64,000 bases of DNA from Aliivibrio fischeri (GCF_009727955.1 NZ_WOBR01000004.1:1354673-1418672), one strand, 5' to 3'; positions 49,494 to 60,590 are shown, numbered from the stretch's first letter. A program made the numbers and translations. The notes: generated from the sequence alone by a model not told the origin.

Positions 49494-50840
49494 CTAGAAT
49501 GACGCCCATAAAACCGTGATAACCAAAATAGGACACACAAATTTCACATACAGAGGCCAAACTTTACCAAAGAAACCTTGCTGGAACTCAGGATAACCCT
49601 GCTCAAGTTCTTTAATTTTAGAATGACGGCTCCATACCCAACCACCAAACACACAGAACAATAATGCTGCAATTGGCTGTAAATACTGGGTTGCAATCAT
49701 AGCAACTAAACCAAATAACTCACCAAAATTAAAGACAATAACAACGCTGAATGCTGCAATTAATGAGCCTAACACCCAGCTTGTTGGTGTTCTCTTTGTT
49801 TCAAATCGCTCGCTAACCAATGATACTGAACACTCAAGCATAGAAATCGATGACGTTAAGGCTGCAATAGTTAACAGTGCAAAGAAAACAATCGCAAATA
49901 AATCACCAAACAAACCTAAGCTATCAAACATCATAGGTAAAACAGTAAATACCAAAGTATCAGAGCTTAATAATGAACCATCCTCTGCATAAATTTGAAC
50001 GCCTTTTTGCATAGCAACAAACATTGCAGGCATAACAACAAGACCCGCAATAAAAGCAACAGCGGTATCCACTAATGCTACGTTCATGGCCATCTTTGGT
50101 AGGTTCTCTTTCTTACTTAAATAAGAACCATAAATCAGCATTGAACACCCACCAATAGTCAGAGAGAAAAAGCCCTGTCCCATTGCGGCTAAAATCAATT
50201 TCTTATCCATTACCTTTTCAAAATCAGGTATAAGATAATGCTTTAATCCTTCTACAGCACCTTGCTGCATCATGATATAAACAAATAATAAGCCAAATAA
50301 TATGAATAATGCAGGCATCAAGCGAGTTGACCATTTCTCAATACCGTCTTTAATTCCACCTTGTACGATTAGAATAGTTAATACATAAAAAAGTATCGTA
50401 CCTAGTAAATTGCGCTCAATACTAAACCCTTTAAACCATTCAGCAACATCATTTAATCCAACGACATTTGCCATAGCGCCTAGTAGAAAACAAATTAACC
50501 ACCCACCAACAATGCTATAAAACATCAGTACAGCGCTAGGTACGCTTAATCCAATCCAACCAACAAATGCACCAAACCTCTTACCTAGCGGATTAGAAGT
50601 CAACGAACGCATACTATCTACCGGATTTGCTTGTCCATGGCGACCAATGGCCATTTCGACAACCAACATAGGAAAAGCAACGACTAAGATCATAATTAAA
50701 TAAACAAGTAAGAAGGCACCACCACCATTACTTGCCGCTTGAGTAGGGAAGCCCCAGATGTTACCAAGGCCAACCGCAGCCCCTGCTGCTGCCAATATAA
50801 AACCTAATCGTGAACTAAAACTTTCTCTATTACTGCTCAT
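49494..50840 (-). CDS. Sodium-dependent transporter, NSS family
   Basis: Inner-membrane transporter of 448 residues with about 11 hydrophobic segments. Segment 1 reads SRLGFILAAAGAAVGLGNIWGFP, the NSS sodium/substrate site (GNIWGFP); segment 3 has SVPSAVLMFYSIVGGWL; GQGFFSLTIGGCSMLIYGSYL is segment 6; and ALLTIAALTSSISMLECSV is segment 8. These bacterial NSS proteins take up amino acids such as tryptophan, tyrosine or alanine; the substrate here cannot be read. Stands alone. Confidence 0.9.
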   Translation of the reverse strand: MSSNRESFSSRLGFILAAAGAAVGLGNIWGFPTQAASNGGGAFLLVYLIMILVVAFPMLVVEMAIGRHGQANPVDSMRSLTSNPLGKRFGAFVGWIGLSVPSAVLMFYSIVGGWLICFLLGAMANVVGLNDVAEWFKGFSIERNLLGTILFYVLTILIVQGGIKDGIEKWSTRLMPALFILFGLLFVYIMMQQGAVEGLKHYLIPDFEKVMDKKLILAAMGQGFFSLTIGGCSMLIYGSYLSKKENLPKMAMNVALVDTAVAFIAGLVVMPAMFVAMQKGVQIYAEDGSLLSSDTLVFTVLPMMFDSLGLFGDLFAIVFFALLTIAALTSSISMLECSVSLVSERFETKRTPTSWVLGSLIAAFSVVIVFNFGELFGLVAMIATQYLQPIAALLFCVFGGWVWSRHSKIKELEQGYPEFQQGFFGKVWPLYVKFVCPILVITVLWASF

Positions 50841-51331
50841 TAAAACGTATCATTCAACTAGTACAATGCGATTATATTACCTCAGATTTCATTAAAAACC
50901 AGAAATAATTATCAAAGTAATTGATTTATTTCTTATTGATCGCGATTTAAAGCTATTTTCACTATTCTGTAATGAATATAAGGAATTATAGTTATTCATT
51001 TTTCTTTATAACTTGCCTTACTGAACTGCTTTTTTTTTAATCAGAACAAATAGAACGACTTATTCTATTCACAATAAATAAGCATTAGAAAAAGTAATCC
51101 AAAAGCGTCAAAATTATAATCAATATTTTATTTGACGAAATTAAAAACTACTGATAAATTCGCCGTCATTGAGTCACGGTGTACACATCCTATAACACCT
51201 CTCTACTTACTCCACCAAACTCCAGACTACTGAGTAACACACTCAGACAATTAGATGGTAGCCAAATGGGTTAGATATCCGCCAAGTATTAACTATACTT
51301 AGTGTGGATTTTTTCTATTTGAGACAAATTA
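50841..51331. other. Long intergenic region with candidate promoter and structured leader
   Basis: The first 290 bases are AT-rich with nothing I can name. A promoter-like pair TTGACG (51132-51137) and TAAATT (51155-51160), 17 bases apart, opens a stretch with hairpins at 51178-51199 and 51230-51246 and a terminator-like hairpin at 51279-51308 followed by six T. Confidence 0.4.
51165..51316 (+). ncRNA. Candidate structured leader or small RNA upstream of the rimB-like gene
   Basis: It may be a 5' leader with an attenuator, or a separate small RNA of about 150 bases. Elements: GGTGT/ACACC, CTGAGT/ACTCAG with a five-base loop, and a last imperfect hairpin with core AAGTAT/ATACTT then TTTTTT, ending 16 bases before the CDS. 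I do not recognise an RNA family. Start is set by an assumed promoter. Confidence 0.35.
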
Positions 51332-51772
51332 ATGACAGATAAAATCATTGTCGGATGGCGCGAATCACTAAGCCTTCCAGAACTTGGTATTAAATTAATT
51401 AAGGCAAAAGTTGATACTGGCGCCAAAACTTCTTGTTTGCATGCTTTTAAAGTAGAGCCCTTCACAAAGGATGGTGAAGACTGGGTCCGCTTCTGGATTC
51501 ACCCAGAAAAGCGTAATAACGATTTTGTGCAAATTTGTGAAGCACCAATCGTAGACCAACGAAAAGTAAAAAGCTCAAGCGGTCAAGAAGAGATGCGCTA
51601 CGTCATCAAAACAATGATCCGACTCGCAGGCCAAGAGTGGCCAATTGAAATTACATTAAGTAACCGAGAAACAATGGTGTTTCGTATGTTACTTGGAAGA
51701 ACCTCAATGCAAGATCGCATTGTTGTAGATCCATCGTCATCTTACCTTGTTGATTTTGAGGAAACTGTATAA
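51332..51772 (+). CDS. RimB-like retropepsin-fold aspartyl protease
   Basis: A 146-residue protein of the putative ATP-dependent zinc protease family (PF05618 type). The aspartyl protease motif is [14 protein letters not shown] near residue 28; [16 protein letters not shown] with the second conserved region follows. In Pseudomonas a RimA-RimB-RimK group is known, where RimB is described as a protease acting on ribosomal protein modification by RimK. Its stop shares one base with rimK (TAATG), so the two are translated together. The mechanism in this organism is inferred. Confidence 0.85.
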   Translation: MTDKIIVGWRESLSLPELGIKLIKAKVDTGAKTSCLHAFKVEPFTKDGEDWVRFWIHPEKRNNDFVQICEAPIVDQRKVKSSSGQEEMRYVIKTMIRLAGQEWPIEITLSNRETMVFRMLLGRTSMQDRIVVDPSSSYLVDFEETV

Positions 51773-52677
51773 TGAAAATCGGTATTTTATCGCGTAACCA
51801 ATCTCTTTACTCTACTAGCCGTTTAATTGAAGCTGCTGAGAGTCGTGGACATGAAGTAAAAGTGATTGATGCATTACGTTGTTATATGAATATCAATTCA
51901 GAAAAACCTCAAATTCACTTCAAAGGTGAAGAGTTGGTTGATTACGATGCGATCATTCCACGTATTGGTGCTTCTGTTACTTTCTACGGTACAGCGGTAT
52001 TACGTCAATTTGAAATGATGGGTGTATACCCAGTAAATGAATCTGTTGCAATTACTCGTTCTCGTGACAAATTACGCTCAATGCAATTACTGTCACGTAA
52101 AGGCATCGGTATGCCAATTACTGGCTTTGCAAGTAAACCAGATGACGTTAAAGATCTATTAGACATGGTTGGCGGTGCGCCAGTTGTGATCAAGCTCTTA
52201 GAAGGCACTCAAGGTATTGGTGTTGTTCTTGCAGAAACACGTAAAGCAGCAGAAAGTGTTGTTGAAGCATTCATGGGCTTAAAAGCAAATATCATGGTTC
52301 AAGAGTTCATCAAAGAAGCTGGCGGTGCAGATATCCGTTGTTTCGTTATTGGTGGCAAAGTGATTGCAGCAATGAAACGTCAAGGTGCAGAAGGCGAGTT
52401 CCGCTCTAACTTACACCGTGGTGGCTCTGCATCACTTGTTAAATTAACTCCTGAAGAGCGTAAGACAGCAGTAGCTGCTGCAAATATCATGGGCTTAAAT
52501 GTTGCAGGTGTAGATTTACTTCGCTCTGAGCGTGGTCCACTGGTTATGGAAGTGAACTCATCTCCGGGCTTAGAAGGCATTGAAAAAGCAACAGGTAAAG
52601 ACGTTGCTGGCCTAATTATTGATTTTATTGAGAAAACTGCAGCGACTAAAAGGACTAAAACTCGTGGCAAAGGCTAA
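51772..52677 (+). CDS. rimK: Ribosomal protein S6 glutamate ligase RimK
   Basis: ATP-grasp ligase of 301 residues that adds glutamates to the C-terminus of ribosomal protein S6 in E. coli. [29 protein letters not shown] begins the protein (in part: [15 protein letters not shown]); [60 protein letters not shown], and [16 protein letters not shown] are ATP-grasp and metal-binding elements. The start of the next gene lies inside it. Confidence 0.95.
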   Translation: MKIGILSRNQSLYSTSRLIEAAESRGHEVKVIDALRCYMNINSEKPQIHFKGEELVDYDAIIPRIGASVTFYGTAVLRQFEMMGVYPVNESVAITRSRDKLRSMQLLSRKGIGMPITGFASKPDDVKDLLDMVGGAPVVIKLLEGTQGIGVVLAETRKAAESVVEAFMGLKANIMVQEFIKEAGGADIRCFVIGGKVIAAMKRQGAEGEFRSNLHRGGSASLVKLTPEERKTAVAAANIMGLNVAGVDLLRSERGPLVMEVNSSPGLEGIEKATGKDVAGLIIDFIEKTAATKRTKTRGKG

Positions 52678-53731
52678 AAAAAATCAAGCGTTTGAATTAT
52701 TAACGCACTCGGTTGCACCTGGTGAAAGAAAGGTAATTGAGATTGAAGCCGCTAAGCTTTATACGCATTCACCTTTATCGATCCCTGTTGAGATCATTAA
52801 CGGCCAGCATGCTGGCCCAATCCTGATGGTAAATGCTGCCATTCATGGTGATGAACTTAATGGTGTTGAAATTGTACGTCAATTAATCAATAACATTGAT
52901 CCGAAGAAACTAAAAGGCACACTGATTGCTGTGCCTATTGTTAACGTCTTTGGTTTCATTCATAAATCACGCTATCTTCCTGATCGCCGTGACTTAAACC
53001 GTTGTTTCCCTGGTTCTGAAAAAGGGTCTTTGGCATCTCGCATGGCAAATACCTTTTTCACTCAGATTGCACAACGTTGTGATTATATTGTTGATTTACA
53101 TACAGGTGCGATTCACAGAACGAACCTTCCTCAACTTAGAGCTGACTTAAGCAATCCAGAAACGTTACGTATTGCACATGCATTCGGTACACCAGTGATT
53201 GTTGATTCACCTCTTCGTGATGGTTCTCTTCGTAGTGAAGCTGAAAAATGCAATATCCCTGTATTAACCTATGAAGCAGGTGAAGCATTACGCTTTGAGC
53301 CAATTGCGATCAATGCTGGTTATGTGGGTGTACAACGTGTAATGCAAGCGATTGGCATGCTAAAGGCGAGCAGAAAACGCTTACCAGAAGCAGTTATAGC
53401 TAAATCAACAAGTTGGTTACGTGCAGAAAGCGACGGTATTTTACGTACTGTTGTGACTTTAGGTGAGCAAGTTGAAAAAGGTCAAGTACTGGCTTACATC
53501 AGCGCACCATTGGGTCATAGTGAAATTGAACTGCGAGCTCATAAAGGTGGCATCGTTATTGGTCAACAAACTCTACCTTTAGTTAATGAAGGGGATGCTG
53601 TTTTCCATCTTGCTTACTTTACTGAAGATGACGAAATGGTTGGTCAAACTGTAGAAACTTACATTGATGAAATCATTGAGGCTGATACTGATCAGCTAAC
53701 TAATGGTCAAATCGCCGTTCCTAGCGTTTAA
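52664..53731 (+). CDS. Succinylglutamate desuccinylase/aspartoacylase-family zinc deacylase
   Basis: A 355-residue zinc amidohydrolase of the AstE/AspA group. The start is a GTG at 52664 with AAGGA ten bases before it, overlapping rimK by 14 bases. The zinc site is [14 protein letters not shown] (His and Glu) and [14 protein letters not shown] (His). The last third carries a biotinyl-lipoyl-like barrel ([19 protein letters not shown]). No arginine-catabolism genes are near, so it is not a typical astE. In the rimB-rimK setting a role in removing or trimming added glutamates is a possibility, not shown. Confidence 0.88.
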   Translation: MAKAKKNQAFELLTHSVAPGERKVIEIEAAKLYTHSPLSIPVEIINGQHAGPILMVNAAIHGDELNGVEIVRQLINNIDPKKLKGTLIAVPIVNVFGFIHKSRYLPDRRDLNRCFPGSEKGSLASRMANTFFTQIAQRCDYIVDLHTGAIHRTNLPQLRADLSNPETLRIAHAFGTPVIVDSPLRDGSLRSEAEKCNIPVLTYEAGEALRFEPIAINAGYVGVQRVMQAIGMLKASRKRLPEAVIAKSTSWLRAESDGILRTVVTLGEQVEKGQVLAYISAPLGHSEIELRAHKGGIVIGQQTLPLVNEGDAVFHLAYFTEDDEMVGQTVETYIDEIIEADTDQLTNGQIAVPSV

Positions 53732-53792
53732 TCACCTAGCTAAAATCAAATTTTAAAAGAGAGGTTCGCCTCTCTTTTTTGATCCAAAAAAA

Positions 53793-54278
53793 TCACTGAA
53801 CATCAATAATTTCGTATTGCTGTTTTTTCCCTGCTAAATTCAATTCAAATTCATCCCCAAGCTGCTGCCCTATCATCGCTTTCCCTAATGGTGCTGATGG
53901 TGTAATCAATGAAAACACTAAGTCTTGATGACCAACTTTCACCCCACCCGCTGACGGACCAATAAAAAAAATACTCTCAACATCATCTTGATTCACTAGC
54001 GTAACCAAAGCACCTTGGTTAATACTGCTGTCTTCTGTATAAGTCAGCCTTGGTAATTTTCGATAAGCTAAAATATCAGCTTCACATTCGGAAACCCTAA
54101 CCGCTTGTCCATGTGCCAGATAAGAAGCTTCTAAGCCAAACGTCTCATACTTACTTCGAGCTATCGCTTCTTTATCTGTTGCTTGATCAATCGCTCTTTG
54201 AGTAGCATCCAACGCTAATTGATGGATCTTGCGTAACTCATCAATAATTGAATCTAATAATGCTTCTTTATTTATCAT
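53793..54278 (-). CDS. GreA/GreB-family transcription factor-like protein
   Basis: A 161-residue protein from the ATG at 54278 (MINKEALLDSIIDEL); the open frame extends 22 codons upstream over the DUF3622 terminator, which argues against that longer form. N-terminal helices (about 1-75) are followed by a GreA/GreB C-terminal FKBP-like domain: ALVTLVNQDDVESIFFIGPSAGGVKV, LVFSLITPSAPLGKAMIGQQLGDEFEL (in parts). The acidic tip of true Gre factors cannot be confirmed. RNA polymerase secondary-channel binding is plausible. Confidence 0.82.
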   Translation of the reverse strand: MINKEALLDSIIDELRKIHQLALDATQRAIDQATDKEAIARSKYETFGLEASYLAHGQAVRVSECEADILAYRKLPRLTYTEDSSINQGALVTLVNQDDVESIFFIGPSAGGVKVGHQDLVFSLITPSAPLGKAMIGQQLGDEFELNLAGKKQQYEIIDVQ

Positions 54279-54342
54279 CTTATATAACCCATAAAATAGA
54301 ACAGCTGATGATAGCAATAATAAAGGTGAATACTTTAAATAC

Positions 54343-54374
54343 AAAAAAGGCGCTTTAATTAGCGCCTTTTTTAT
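54343..54374 (-). terminator. Terminator after the DUF3622 gene
   Basis: Stem AAAAAAGGCGCT / AGCGCCTTTTTT around ttaatt; T-runs on both strands. On minus it ends the DUF3622 gene. Confidence 0.9.
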
Positions 54375-54392
54375 TTAATTCTATTGTGAAGA

Positions 54393-54713
54393 TTACTCTT
54401 CGTCGAAGTCGTACTCGTCTTCTTCTTCATCACGAGCTGCTTCATATGCTGCTTTTTGAGCTGCCGCTTTTTCTTTCTTACGTGCGATCATTTCTTCACG
54501 CTCAGAACGTTGCTCTGATTTACGCTCGTTACGTACAGCTTGGTTTTTAGCAAATTCAACAAGCTCTTTTTCAGCCCATTCAACAGCTTCAGCTTCAGTT
54601 TCAAAACCAAGTTGACGTTTAGATACAACCGTTCTGCGAGAAGTTACTTGGCGTGTAATTTCAGCAGCCCAAGCGTTACGTTTTTCTACAATACGGTAAT
54701 CAAATTTTGCCAT
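54393..54713 (-). CDS. DUF3622 protein
   Basis: A 106-residue vibrio-type protein. The N-terminal 60 residues (MAKFDYRIVEKRNAWAAEI, RRTVVSKRQLGFETEAEA) look like a compact fold and the remainder is a highly charged helix, KKEKAAAQKAAYEAARDEEE, with an acidic tail. GGAAAT-type ribosome site before the ATG. Function not known. Strong codon bias suggests good expression; this is an impression only. Confidence 0.85.
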   Translation of the reverse strand: MAKFDYRIVEKRNAWAAEITRQVTSRRTVVSKRQLGFETEAEAVEWAEKELVEFAKNQAVRNERKSEQRSEREEMIARKKEKAAAQKAAYEAARDEEEDEYDFDEE

Positions 54714-54901
54714 TTTTATTTCCTAGAATTCGATAGTTAAGGGATAGATCATTAAAAAAATTCCATCTATAACTGCTGCATCATCACAGCATTCCCTTTA
54801 ATGCCCGCTATTAGAACACATTTCGATAAAAATGCACCAAAAAGATGAGATCAATACTGTCAGATAATTGAAAATATAAGTAGTAAAAAAGCACAACTAA
54901 A

Positions 54902-54932
54902 AAAATGACTGGTATAAAAACCAGTCATTTTC
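54902..54932 (-). terminator. Terminator after the DUF3332 gene
   Basis: Stem AAAATGACTGGT / ACCAGTCATTTT, T-run on minus, 16 bases past the DUF3332 stop. Confidence 0.85.
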
Positions 54933-54947
54933 CATTTAGAACAAAAA

Positions 54948-55487
54948 TTAGCTTTGAGAAGCAGCTAGTTCTTCTAATGCTTGGATACTGGTTTGAGAAA
55001 CAACATAGCCATCCATGTAGTAAGTAATGTTATCTCCATCTCTTACTCCCATGAGTATCGCTTTATCACCATTATTATATGTAATGTCCATTTGAATCGT
55101 ATTTTCATCGATTGCTTTCATTTCACCAGACTCAATTACTCTATTTGATGAAATAGGATCAATTGGTGCCGTTTTTAATGAATCATCAAGGCCATCATTA
55201 ATATTCATCATGGTATCAACTTTACTATCAAAAATGTGTGGCGAACCACTAAGCACGTTTTTACCAGTCCAAAACTCCAACGAGTTAAAAACAATGTAGT
55301 CGCCAGCAAGGGTAAGAGCATAAACAGGAGAAAGTAAAAAGTTAACTCCGGCACGAGCGTAACGATTATCTACCACTTGAACGTTAAATTTCATCAACAT
55401 ACCTGTTAGTGCATTACTACCCACACACCCAGATAACGACATTACAACCGTTGATATTGCAATTATTTTGATCAGACTTTTTGTCAT
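54948..55487 (-). CDS. DUF3332 lipoprotein
   Basis: A 179-residue lipoprotein; the lipobox LSGC gives lipid cysteine 21 (signal MTKSLIKIIAISTVVMSLS). The mature part contains FNVQVVDNRYARAGVNFLLSPVYALT, the hallmark of DUF3332, and FNSLEFWTGKNVL, plus a second half with NTIQMDITYNNGDKA. Function unknown. Located alone between terminators. Confidence 0.85.
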   Translation of the reverse strand: MTKSLIKIIAISTVVMSLSGCVGSNALTGMLMKFNVQVVDNRYARAGVNFLLSPVYALTLAGDYIVFNSLEFWTGKNVLSGSPHIFDSKVDTMMNINDGLDDSLKTAPIDPISSNRVIESGEMKAIDENTIQMDITYNNGDKAILMGVRDGDNITYYMDGYVVSQTSIQALEELAASQS

Positions 55488-55537
55488 AATTCCCTCGACT
55501 TTTATGATTAGTATTCATTAAAAGCATAGGTCGTATA

Positions 55538-56071
55538 TCAAAAAGTTCCAGAACCCTTATTTTTATTCTTAATTACTAAATGATTACGATTATCGCGGCT
55601 GCTTCGAATTAATTCATCACCTTGTACAATATCTTCCGATTTTGCTAATCGATCATATAAAAGGACATTCACTGTCGCAGCTAGGTTCATACATCCTACT
55701 GTAGGAACATAAACCACATGGTCTGCACGATCCGCTACTTGCTGAGTTATCGAGCCATCTTCAGGACCAAACACATAAATTGCTTTATCTGGATGTTGAA
55801 ACTGAGGAAGAGAGACTGCCCCTTCAGCTAATTCAACACAAACGACCTTCATGTCTTCTGGTAAATCGTCTAATAAACAATTTACGCTTGTTAATGGAAT
55901 TTTGTTGGCAACTTTTTTCGTATCCGTTTGAAATTTAGCTGCACGATCATATCGCTCACCAGTATAGCGAACATCATCAACTTGATAACAACCAGCAGCA
56001 CGCATTACTGCACCAACATTTGTCGGACTTTTTGGATTACTTAACCCGATAGTCACATGCGTTTTTTTCAT
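55538..56071 (-). CDS. SpoU/TrmH-family RNA methyltransferase
   Basis: SPOUT-class methyltransferase of 177 residues. Motif 1 is NPKSPTNVGAVMRAAGCYQ; motif 2 AIYVFGPEDGSI; motif 3 PTVGCMNLAATVNVLLYDRL, which forms the trefoil-knot SAM site. There is no N-terminal L30-like domain, so it is a short TrmH-type enzyme; tRNA or rRNA 2'-O-methylation is the likely action. The exact target cannot be assigned. Confidence 0.87.
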   Translation of the reverse strand: MKKTHVTIGLSNPKSPTNVGAVMRAAGCYQVDDVRYTGERYDRAAKFQTDTKKVANKIPLTSVNCLLDDLPEDMKVVCVELAEGAVSLPQFQHPDKAIYVFGPEDGSITQQVADRADHVVYVPTVGCMNLAATVNVLLYDRLAKSEDIVQGDELIRSSRDNRNHLVIKNKNKGSGTF

Positions 56072-56111
56072 TGCTTATTCCAACAGATAAAATTAAAAAA
56101 GCATTCTAACA

Positions 56112-56147
56112 AAAAAACCGCTGAAGCCTAAACTTCAACGGTTTTAT
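56112..56147 (-). terminator. Terminator downstream of purL
   Basis: Stem AAAACCGTTGAAG / CTTCAGCGGTTTT with T-run on minus. It is 165 bases past the purL stop and 40 before the methylase gene. Confidence 0.8.
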
Positions 56148-56311
56148 TTGAAAAGAGCCGTCTTTACCCAACCCTTTTGTTTATTATAGAACAGAGTCTC
56201 AATTCAATATTAAGATTATTATCACATTTTTACACATTAGTGATAACCAACTGATTATTAACTTAAACATCAAGAGTGCATTTTATAAATGCACCTTAAT
56301 TATGCGCTAAA

Positions 56312-59300
56312 TCAGCCAATATTCTTACGTGCATTTTGGAACATACGCATCCAAGCACCATTCTCGCCCCAACCTTCTGGAGACCAAGAGTTAGCAACTG
56401 TACGGAATACACGCTCAGGGTGAGGCATCATGATAGTCACGCGGCCATCTGTAGTTGTTAAACCTGTAATAGCGTTTGGTGAACCATTCGGGTTATTCGG
56501 GTATTGCTGCGTTGGGTTACCGTTATTATCAACGTAACGTAGAGCAACCGTGCCTGAATTTTCAATCGCGTTTAGATGATCGTTGTCACGTACTTCTACG
56601 CGCCCTTCACCATGAGAAACGGCGATAGGCATACGAGAACCTTCCATTCCGTTGAAGAATACAGAATCAGATTTCTGAACTTCTACTAGGCTGAAACGAG
56701 CCTCAAAACGCTCAGATTCGTTACGAACGAAACGTGGCCAGTACTCAGCACCAGGAATGAGTTCACGCAGGTTAGACAGCATCTGACAACCGTTACACAC
56801 ACCTAGAGAGAAGGTATCTTCACGCTTGAAGAAGTTTTCAAATTGCTCACGAGTCGAATCGTTAAACAGAACCGACTTAGCCCAACCTTCACCAGCGCCC
56901 AGTACGTCACCGTAAGAGAAGCCACCACATGCTACAAGGCCGTTGTACTCATCAAGTACAGCTTGACCAGTAAGGATGTCGCTCATGTGAATATCAGTCG
57001 CTTCGAATCCTGCACGGTCGAATGCTGCTGCCATTTCAACGTGGGAGTTAACACCCTGCTCACGTAGAATCGCCATCTTAGGCTTGGCACCTGTGTTGAT
57101 AAATGGCGCTGCAATATCTTCGTTTACGTCAAAGCTTAGTTTCACGTTCAGACCTGGATCTGAGTTGTCTTTCTTCGCTTCGTGTTCTTGGTCTGCACAC
57201 ACTGGGTTATCACGTAGACCTTGCATCTTGTGCGTTGTCTCAGCCCAGATAGTACGTAGTTCAGTACGGTTACGTTCAATAACAACCGTTTCACCAGACT
57301 TAATCACTAGCTCATTTGAATTTTCAACAGAACCGATTACGTGTGAACACGCTTCTAGACCGTTTGCTGCAAGAGTTGAAAGAACCGCGTCTAGGTCGTC
57401 GTTACGAACTTGGATTACCGCACCTAGTTCTTCGTTGAATAGTGCTGCTAGTGTGTCTTCGCTGTTCTCTGATGCAGATAAAAGTGCTTCAATGTTTGCA
57501 TTAACACCACAGTGACCTGCGAACGCCATTTCAGCTAGTGTTACGAATAAACCACCGTCGCCTTTATCGTGGTAAGCCACAACTTGGTCATTAGCAACCA
57601 GTGCTTGAACGCCTTCGTAGAAACCTTTTAGCTGTGCCGCGTTGTCTACGTCTGCTGGTTTATCACCAAGCTGCTTGTAAACTTGCGCTAGTGCCGTTGC
57701 ACCTAGACGGTTTTTGCCATTACCTAGGTCGATAAGAACTAGTGATGTATCACCTTTGTCAGTGCGAAGCTGAGGCGTGATCGTCTTACGAACATCTTCA
57801 ACACGAGCAAATGCAGTGATAACAAGAGATAGCGGAGAAGTTACTTCTTTCTGCTCGCCGTTCTCTTCCCATTTAGTCTTCATAGACATTGAGTCTTTAC
57901 CCACTGGGATAGTTAGACCCAGTGCTGGACATAGTTCTTCACCAACCGCTTTAACCGCTTCGTAAAGACCTGCATCTTCACCTGGGTGGCCTGCTGGAGA
58001 CATCCAGTTAGCCGACAGTTTAATGTGTTTGATATCACCGATGTTGGTCGCTGCAATGTTTGTGATTGCTTCACCAACCGCTAGACGAGCCGATGCACCG
58101 AAGTCTAGTAGTGCCACTGGTGTACGCTCACCAAGAGACATTGCCTCGCCGTGGTAAGAGTCGTAACTTGCTGCCGTTACTGCGCAGTTTGCAACCGGAA
58201 CCTGCCATGGGCCAACCATTTGATCACGAGCAACAAGGCCAGTTACCGAGCGGTCACCGATGGTAATAAGGAATGTTTTCTCAGCGACTGTTGGTAGGCG
58301 AAGAACACGGTCAACTGCTTCGTTCATTTCAATACCAGAACGGTCAATCGCAGGATTGTTTACTTTTAGCGTTTTCGCGTCACGGTGCATCTTAGGTGTT
58401 TTACCTAATAGGATGTCCATTGGCATATCGATTGGCGTGTTGTCGAAGTGTGAATCTTCTAGTTTAAGTTCACGCTCTTCAGTTGCTTTACCAACCACTG
58501 CGTACGGTGCACGCTCACGCTTACAAATCGCATCGAACGTTGCCATGTCTTTGTCAGCAACAGCCATAACGTAACGCTCTTGAGATTCGTTACACCAAAT
58601 CTCAAGAGGGCTCATGCCCGGCTCATCGTTTGGTACGTCACGTAGATTGAAGATACCACCACGCTCGCCATCGTCTACTAACTCAGGAAGTGCATTTGAG
58701 ATACCGCCAGCGCCCACATCGTGAATGAATGCGATAGGGTTCGCATCACCTAGCTGCCAACAACGATCGATAACTTCCTGACAACGACGTTCCATTTCTG
58801 GGTTTTCACGTTGTACCGAAGCGAAATCGAGATCTTCAGAAGAAGAACCTGAGTCCATAGAAGATGCCGCACCACCACCAAGGCCGATGTTCATCGCTGG
58901 ACCACCAAGAACGATTAGACTTGCGCCTACTGGGATCTCTTTCTTCTGAACATGTTCATCACGGATGTTACCAAGACCACCAGCTAGCATGATTGGCTTG
59001 TGATAACCACGTACTTCTTCACCTGCGTGAGAATTTACTTTCTCTTCGTAAGTACGGAAGTAGCCTAGTAGGTTTGGACGACCAAATTCATTGTTAAATG
59101 CTGCACCACCAAGAGGACCTTCAAGCATGATATCTAAAGCTGTAACGATACGGCTTGGCTTACCAAAGTCAGTTTCCCAAGGTTGAACGAAGTTCGGGAT
59201 CTTAAGGTTCGAAACAGAAAACGCTACTAAACCAGCTTTTGGCTTACCACCAATACCTGTTGCGCCTTCATCACGGATTTCACCACCAGAACCTGTAGAT

Positions 59301-60226
59301 GCGCCCGGCCATGGAGAAATAGCGGTTGGGTGGTTGTGCGTTTCAACTTTCATCAAGATGTGTGTTTTCTCTTGATGATAGCTGTACTGACGAGTTTTAG
59401 GATCTGGGAAGAAACGACCTACAGTAGAGCCAGTCATCACTGCTGCATTATCTTTGTATGCAGAAAGTACGTTATCAGGAGTAACTTCAAACGTATTTTT
59501 GATCATTTTAAACAGTGACTTTTCTTGCTTAACGCCATCAATAGTCCAATCAGCGTTAAAGATTTTATGGCGACAATGCTCTGAGTTCGCTTGTGCAAAC
59601 ATCATAAGTTCGATATCTGTTGGGTTACGTTCTAGTTTTTCAGTGAAGCTTTCAAGCAGATAATCAATCTCATCTTCTGCCAAAGCAAGACCTAGGGTAA
59701 CGTTTGCGTCTTCAAGCGCTTTACGCCCACCGGTTAATAGATCAACTTCGGTATATGGTGCTGGTTCAGATACAGCAAATAACGCTGATGCTGATTCGAA
59801 GTCAGTGAAAACCACTTCCATCATGCGGTCATGAAGAATCGCTTTTAATTCAACTAATTGAAGTTCTGATAATTCTTCAGAGCTTTCAATATAAAATGCC
59901 GTTCCACGCTCTAAACGTGCAATTTTATCTAAACCACAGTTATGAGCAATATCAGTAGATTTTGAAGACCAAGGAGAGATCGTTCCTGGACGAGGAGTGG
60001 TAAGAAGCAATAAGCCTTCTGGCTCATGTTCTTCAATGGTTGGACCGTAAGTTAGTAATTTTTCTAATTTCTGTACTTCAGACGCATCAAGATCTGCTGT
60101 TACATCAGCAAAATGGGCAAACTCAGCATAAATACCAGTAACAGGTAAACTCAGCTCGCGACAAAGCTCAAGCAGCTTGTTAACACGAAATTCAGATAGA
60201 GCAGGTGAACCACGCAAAATTCTCAT
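56312..60226 (-). CDS. purL: Phosphoribosylformylglycinamidine synthase
   Basis: Large type FGAM synthase of 1304 residues. N-terminal PurS-like domain, then two ATP domains ([39 protein letters not shown] and [20 protein letters not shown]), then a class I glutamine amidotransferase at the C-terminus with nucleophile Cys1144 in [11 protein letters not shown] and the histidine-glutamate pair in [10 protein letters not shown]. It catalyses the fourth step of purine synthesis. The PurR box upstream predicts purine repression. The start [13 protein letters not shown] is standard. Confidence 0.97.
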   Translation of the reverse strand: MRILRGSPALSEFRVNKLLELCRELSLPVTGIYAEFAHFADVTADLDASEVQKLEKLLTYGPTIEEHEPEGLLLLTTPRPGTISPWSSKSTDIAHNCGLDKIARLERGTAFYIESSEELSELQLVELKAILHDRMMEVVFTDFESASALFAVSEPAPYTEVDLLTGGRKALEDANVTLGLALAEDEIDYLLESFTEKLERNPTDIELMMFAQANSEHCRHKIFNADWTIDGVKQEKSLFKMIKNTFEVTPDNVLSAYKDNAAVMTGSTVGRFFPDPKTRQYSYHQEKTHILMKVETHNHPTAISPWPGASTGSGGEIRDEGATGIGGKPKAGLVAFSVSNLKIPNFVQPWETDFGKPSRIVTALDIMLEGPLGGAAFNNEFGRPNLLGYFRTYEEKVNSHAGEEVRGYHKPIMLAGGLGNIRDEHVQKKEIPVGASLIVLGGPAMNIGLGGGAASSMDSGSSSEDLDFASVQRENPEMERRCQEVIDRCWQLGDANPIAFIHDVGAGGISNALPELVDDGERGGIFNLRDVPNDEPGMSPLEIWCNESQERYVMAVADKDMATFDAICKRERAPYAVVGKATEERELKLEDSHFDNTPIDMPMDILLGKTPKMHRDAKTLKVNNPAIDRSGIEMNEAVDRVLRLPTVAEKTFLITIGDRSVTGLVARDQMVGPWQVPVANCAVTAASYDSYHGEAMSLGERTPVALLDFGASARLAVGEAITNIAATNIGDIKHIKLSANWMSPAGHPGEDAGLYEAVKAVGEELCPALGLTIPVGKDSMSMKTKWEENGEQKEVTSPLSLVITAFARVEDVRKTITPQLRTDKGDTSLVLIDLGNGKNRLGATALAQVYKQLGDKPADVDNAAQLKGFYEGVQALVANDQVVAYHDKGDGGLFVTLAEMAFAGHCGVNANIEALLSASENSEDTLAALFNEELGAVIQVRNDDLDAVLSTLAANGLEACSHVIGSVENSNELVIKSGETVVIERNRTELRTIWAETTHKMQGLRDNPVCADQEHEAKKDNSDPGLNVKLSFDVNEDIAAPFINTGAKPKMAILREQGVNSHVEMAAAFDRAGFEATDIHMSDILTGQAVLDEYNGLVACGGFSYGDVLGAGEGWAKSVLFNDSTREQFENFFKREDTFSLGVCNGCQMLSNLRELIPGAEYWPRFVRNESERFEARFSLVEVQKSDSVFFNGMEGSRMPIAVSHGEGRVEVRDNDHLNAIENSGTVALRYVDNNGNPTQQYPNNPNGSPNAITGLTTTDGRVTIMMPHPERVFRTVANSWSPEGWGENGAWMRMFQNARKNIG

Positions 60227-60393
60227 GTACTAGGTCTCTTTGGCAATGAATTAAAGGTAATATTGGAATAGTTTCATAAGATTATGATGTATATAACTCA
60301 ATTAAATACTCATGGCTCATAGTGACTATGCCGATGTTACCTCTGCTATTGCGAGCGCATTATAAAGGATTTTTTTTTGTGAAGTAACACCAA

Positions 60394-60409
60394 AAGCAAC
60401 CGTTTGCGT
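60394..60409. promoter_or_regulatory. PurR operator upstream of purL
   Basis: AAGCAACCGTTTGCGT matches the PurR consensus at 14 of 16 positions, 168 bases upstream of purL in the gap to mltF. The rest of 60227-60590 has no gene. Confidence 0.8.
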
Positions 60410-60590
60410 ATTTTTTTTAAAAAAAAGGGTAACGAACCGTTATTTACCTAAAAGAGAACAAGAAATAACCACACGATGCATTTAATCTGTCTCAATATCT
60501 AATTATTGTTGTAATTTGTTACCGCACTTTTGCCTCTTTATTTACCATTTGATATAACTACGCCTTAAATTTTAAAAAGAGCATCCTGAC

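Noticed and set aside
51165..51316. CsrB- or Qrr-type small RNA
   Set aside because: It lacks repeated GGA loops on either strand and the Qrr core; kept only as an unassigned structured leader.
52380..52670. ORF antisense to rimK
   Set aside because: Shadow of the coding strand.
54279..54344. Longer GreA/B-like protein with hydrophobic N-terminus
   Set aside because: It would cover the intergenic terminator at 54343-54374; the hydrophobic leader is chance.
57084..57515. 143-codon ORF antisense to purL
   Set aside because: Shadow of the purL frame; no start site or protein family.
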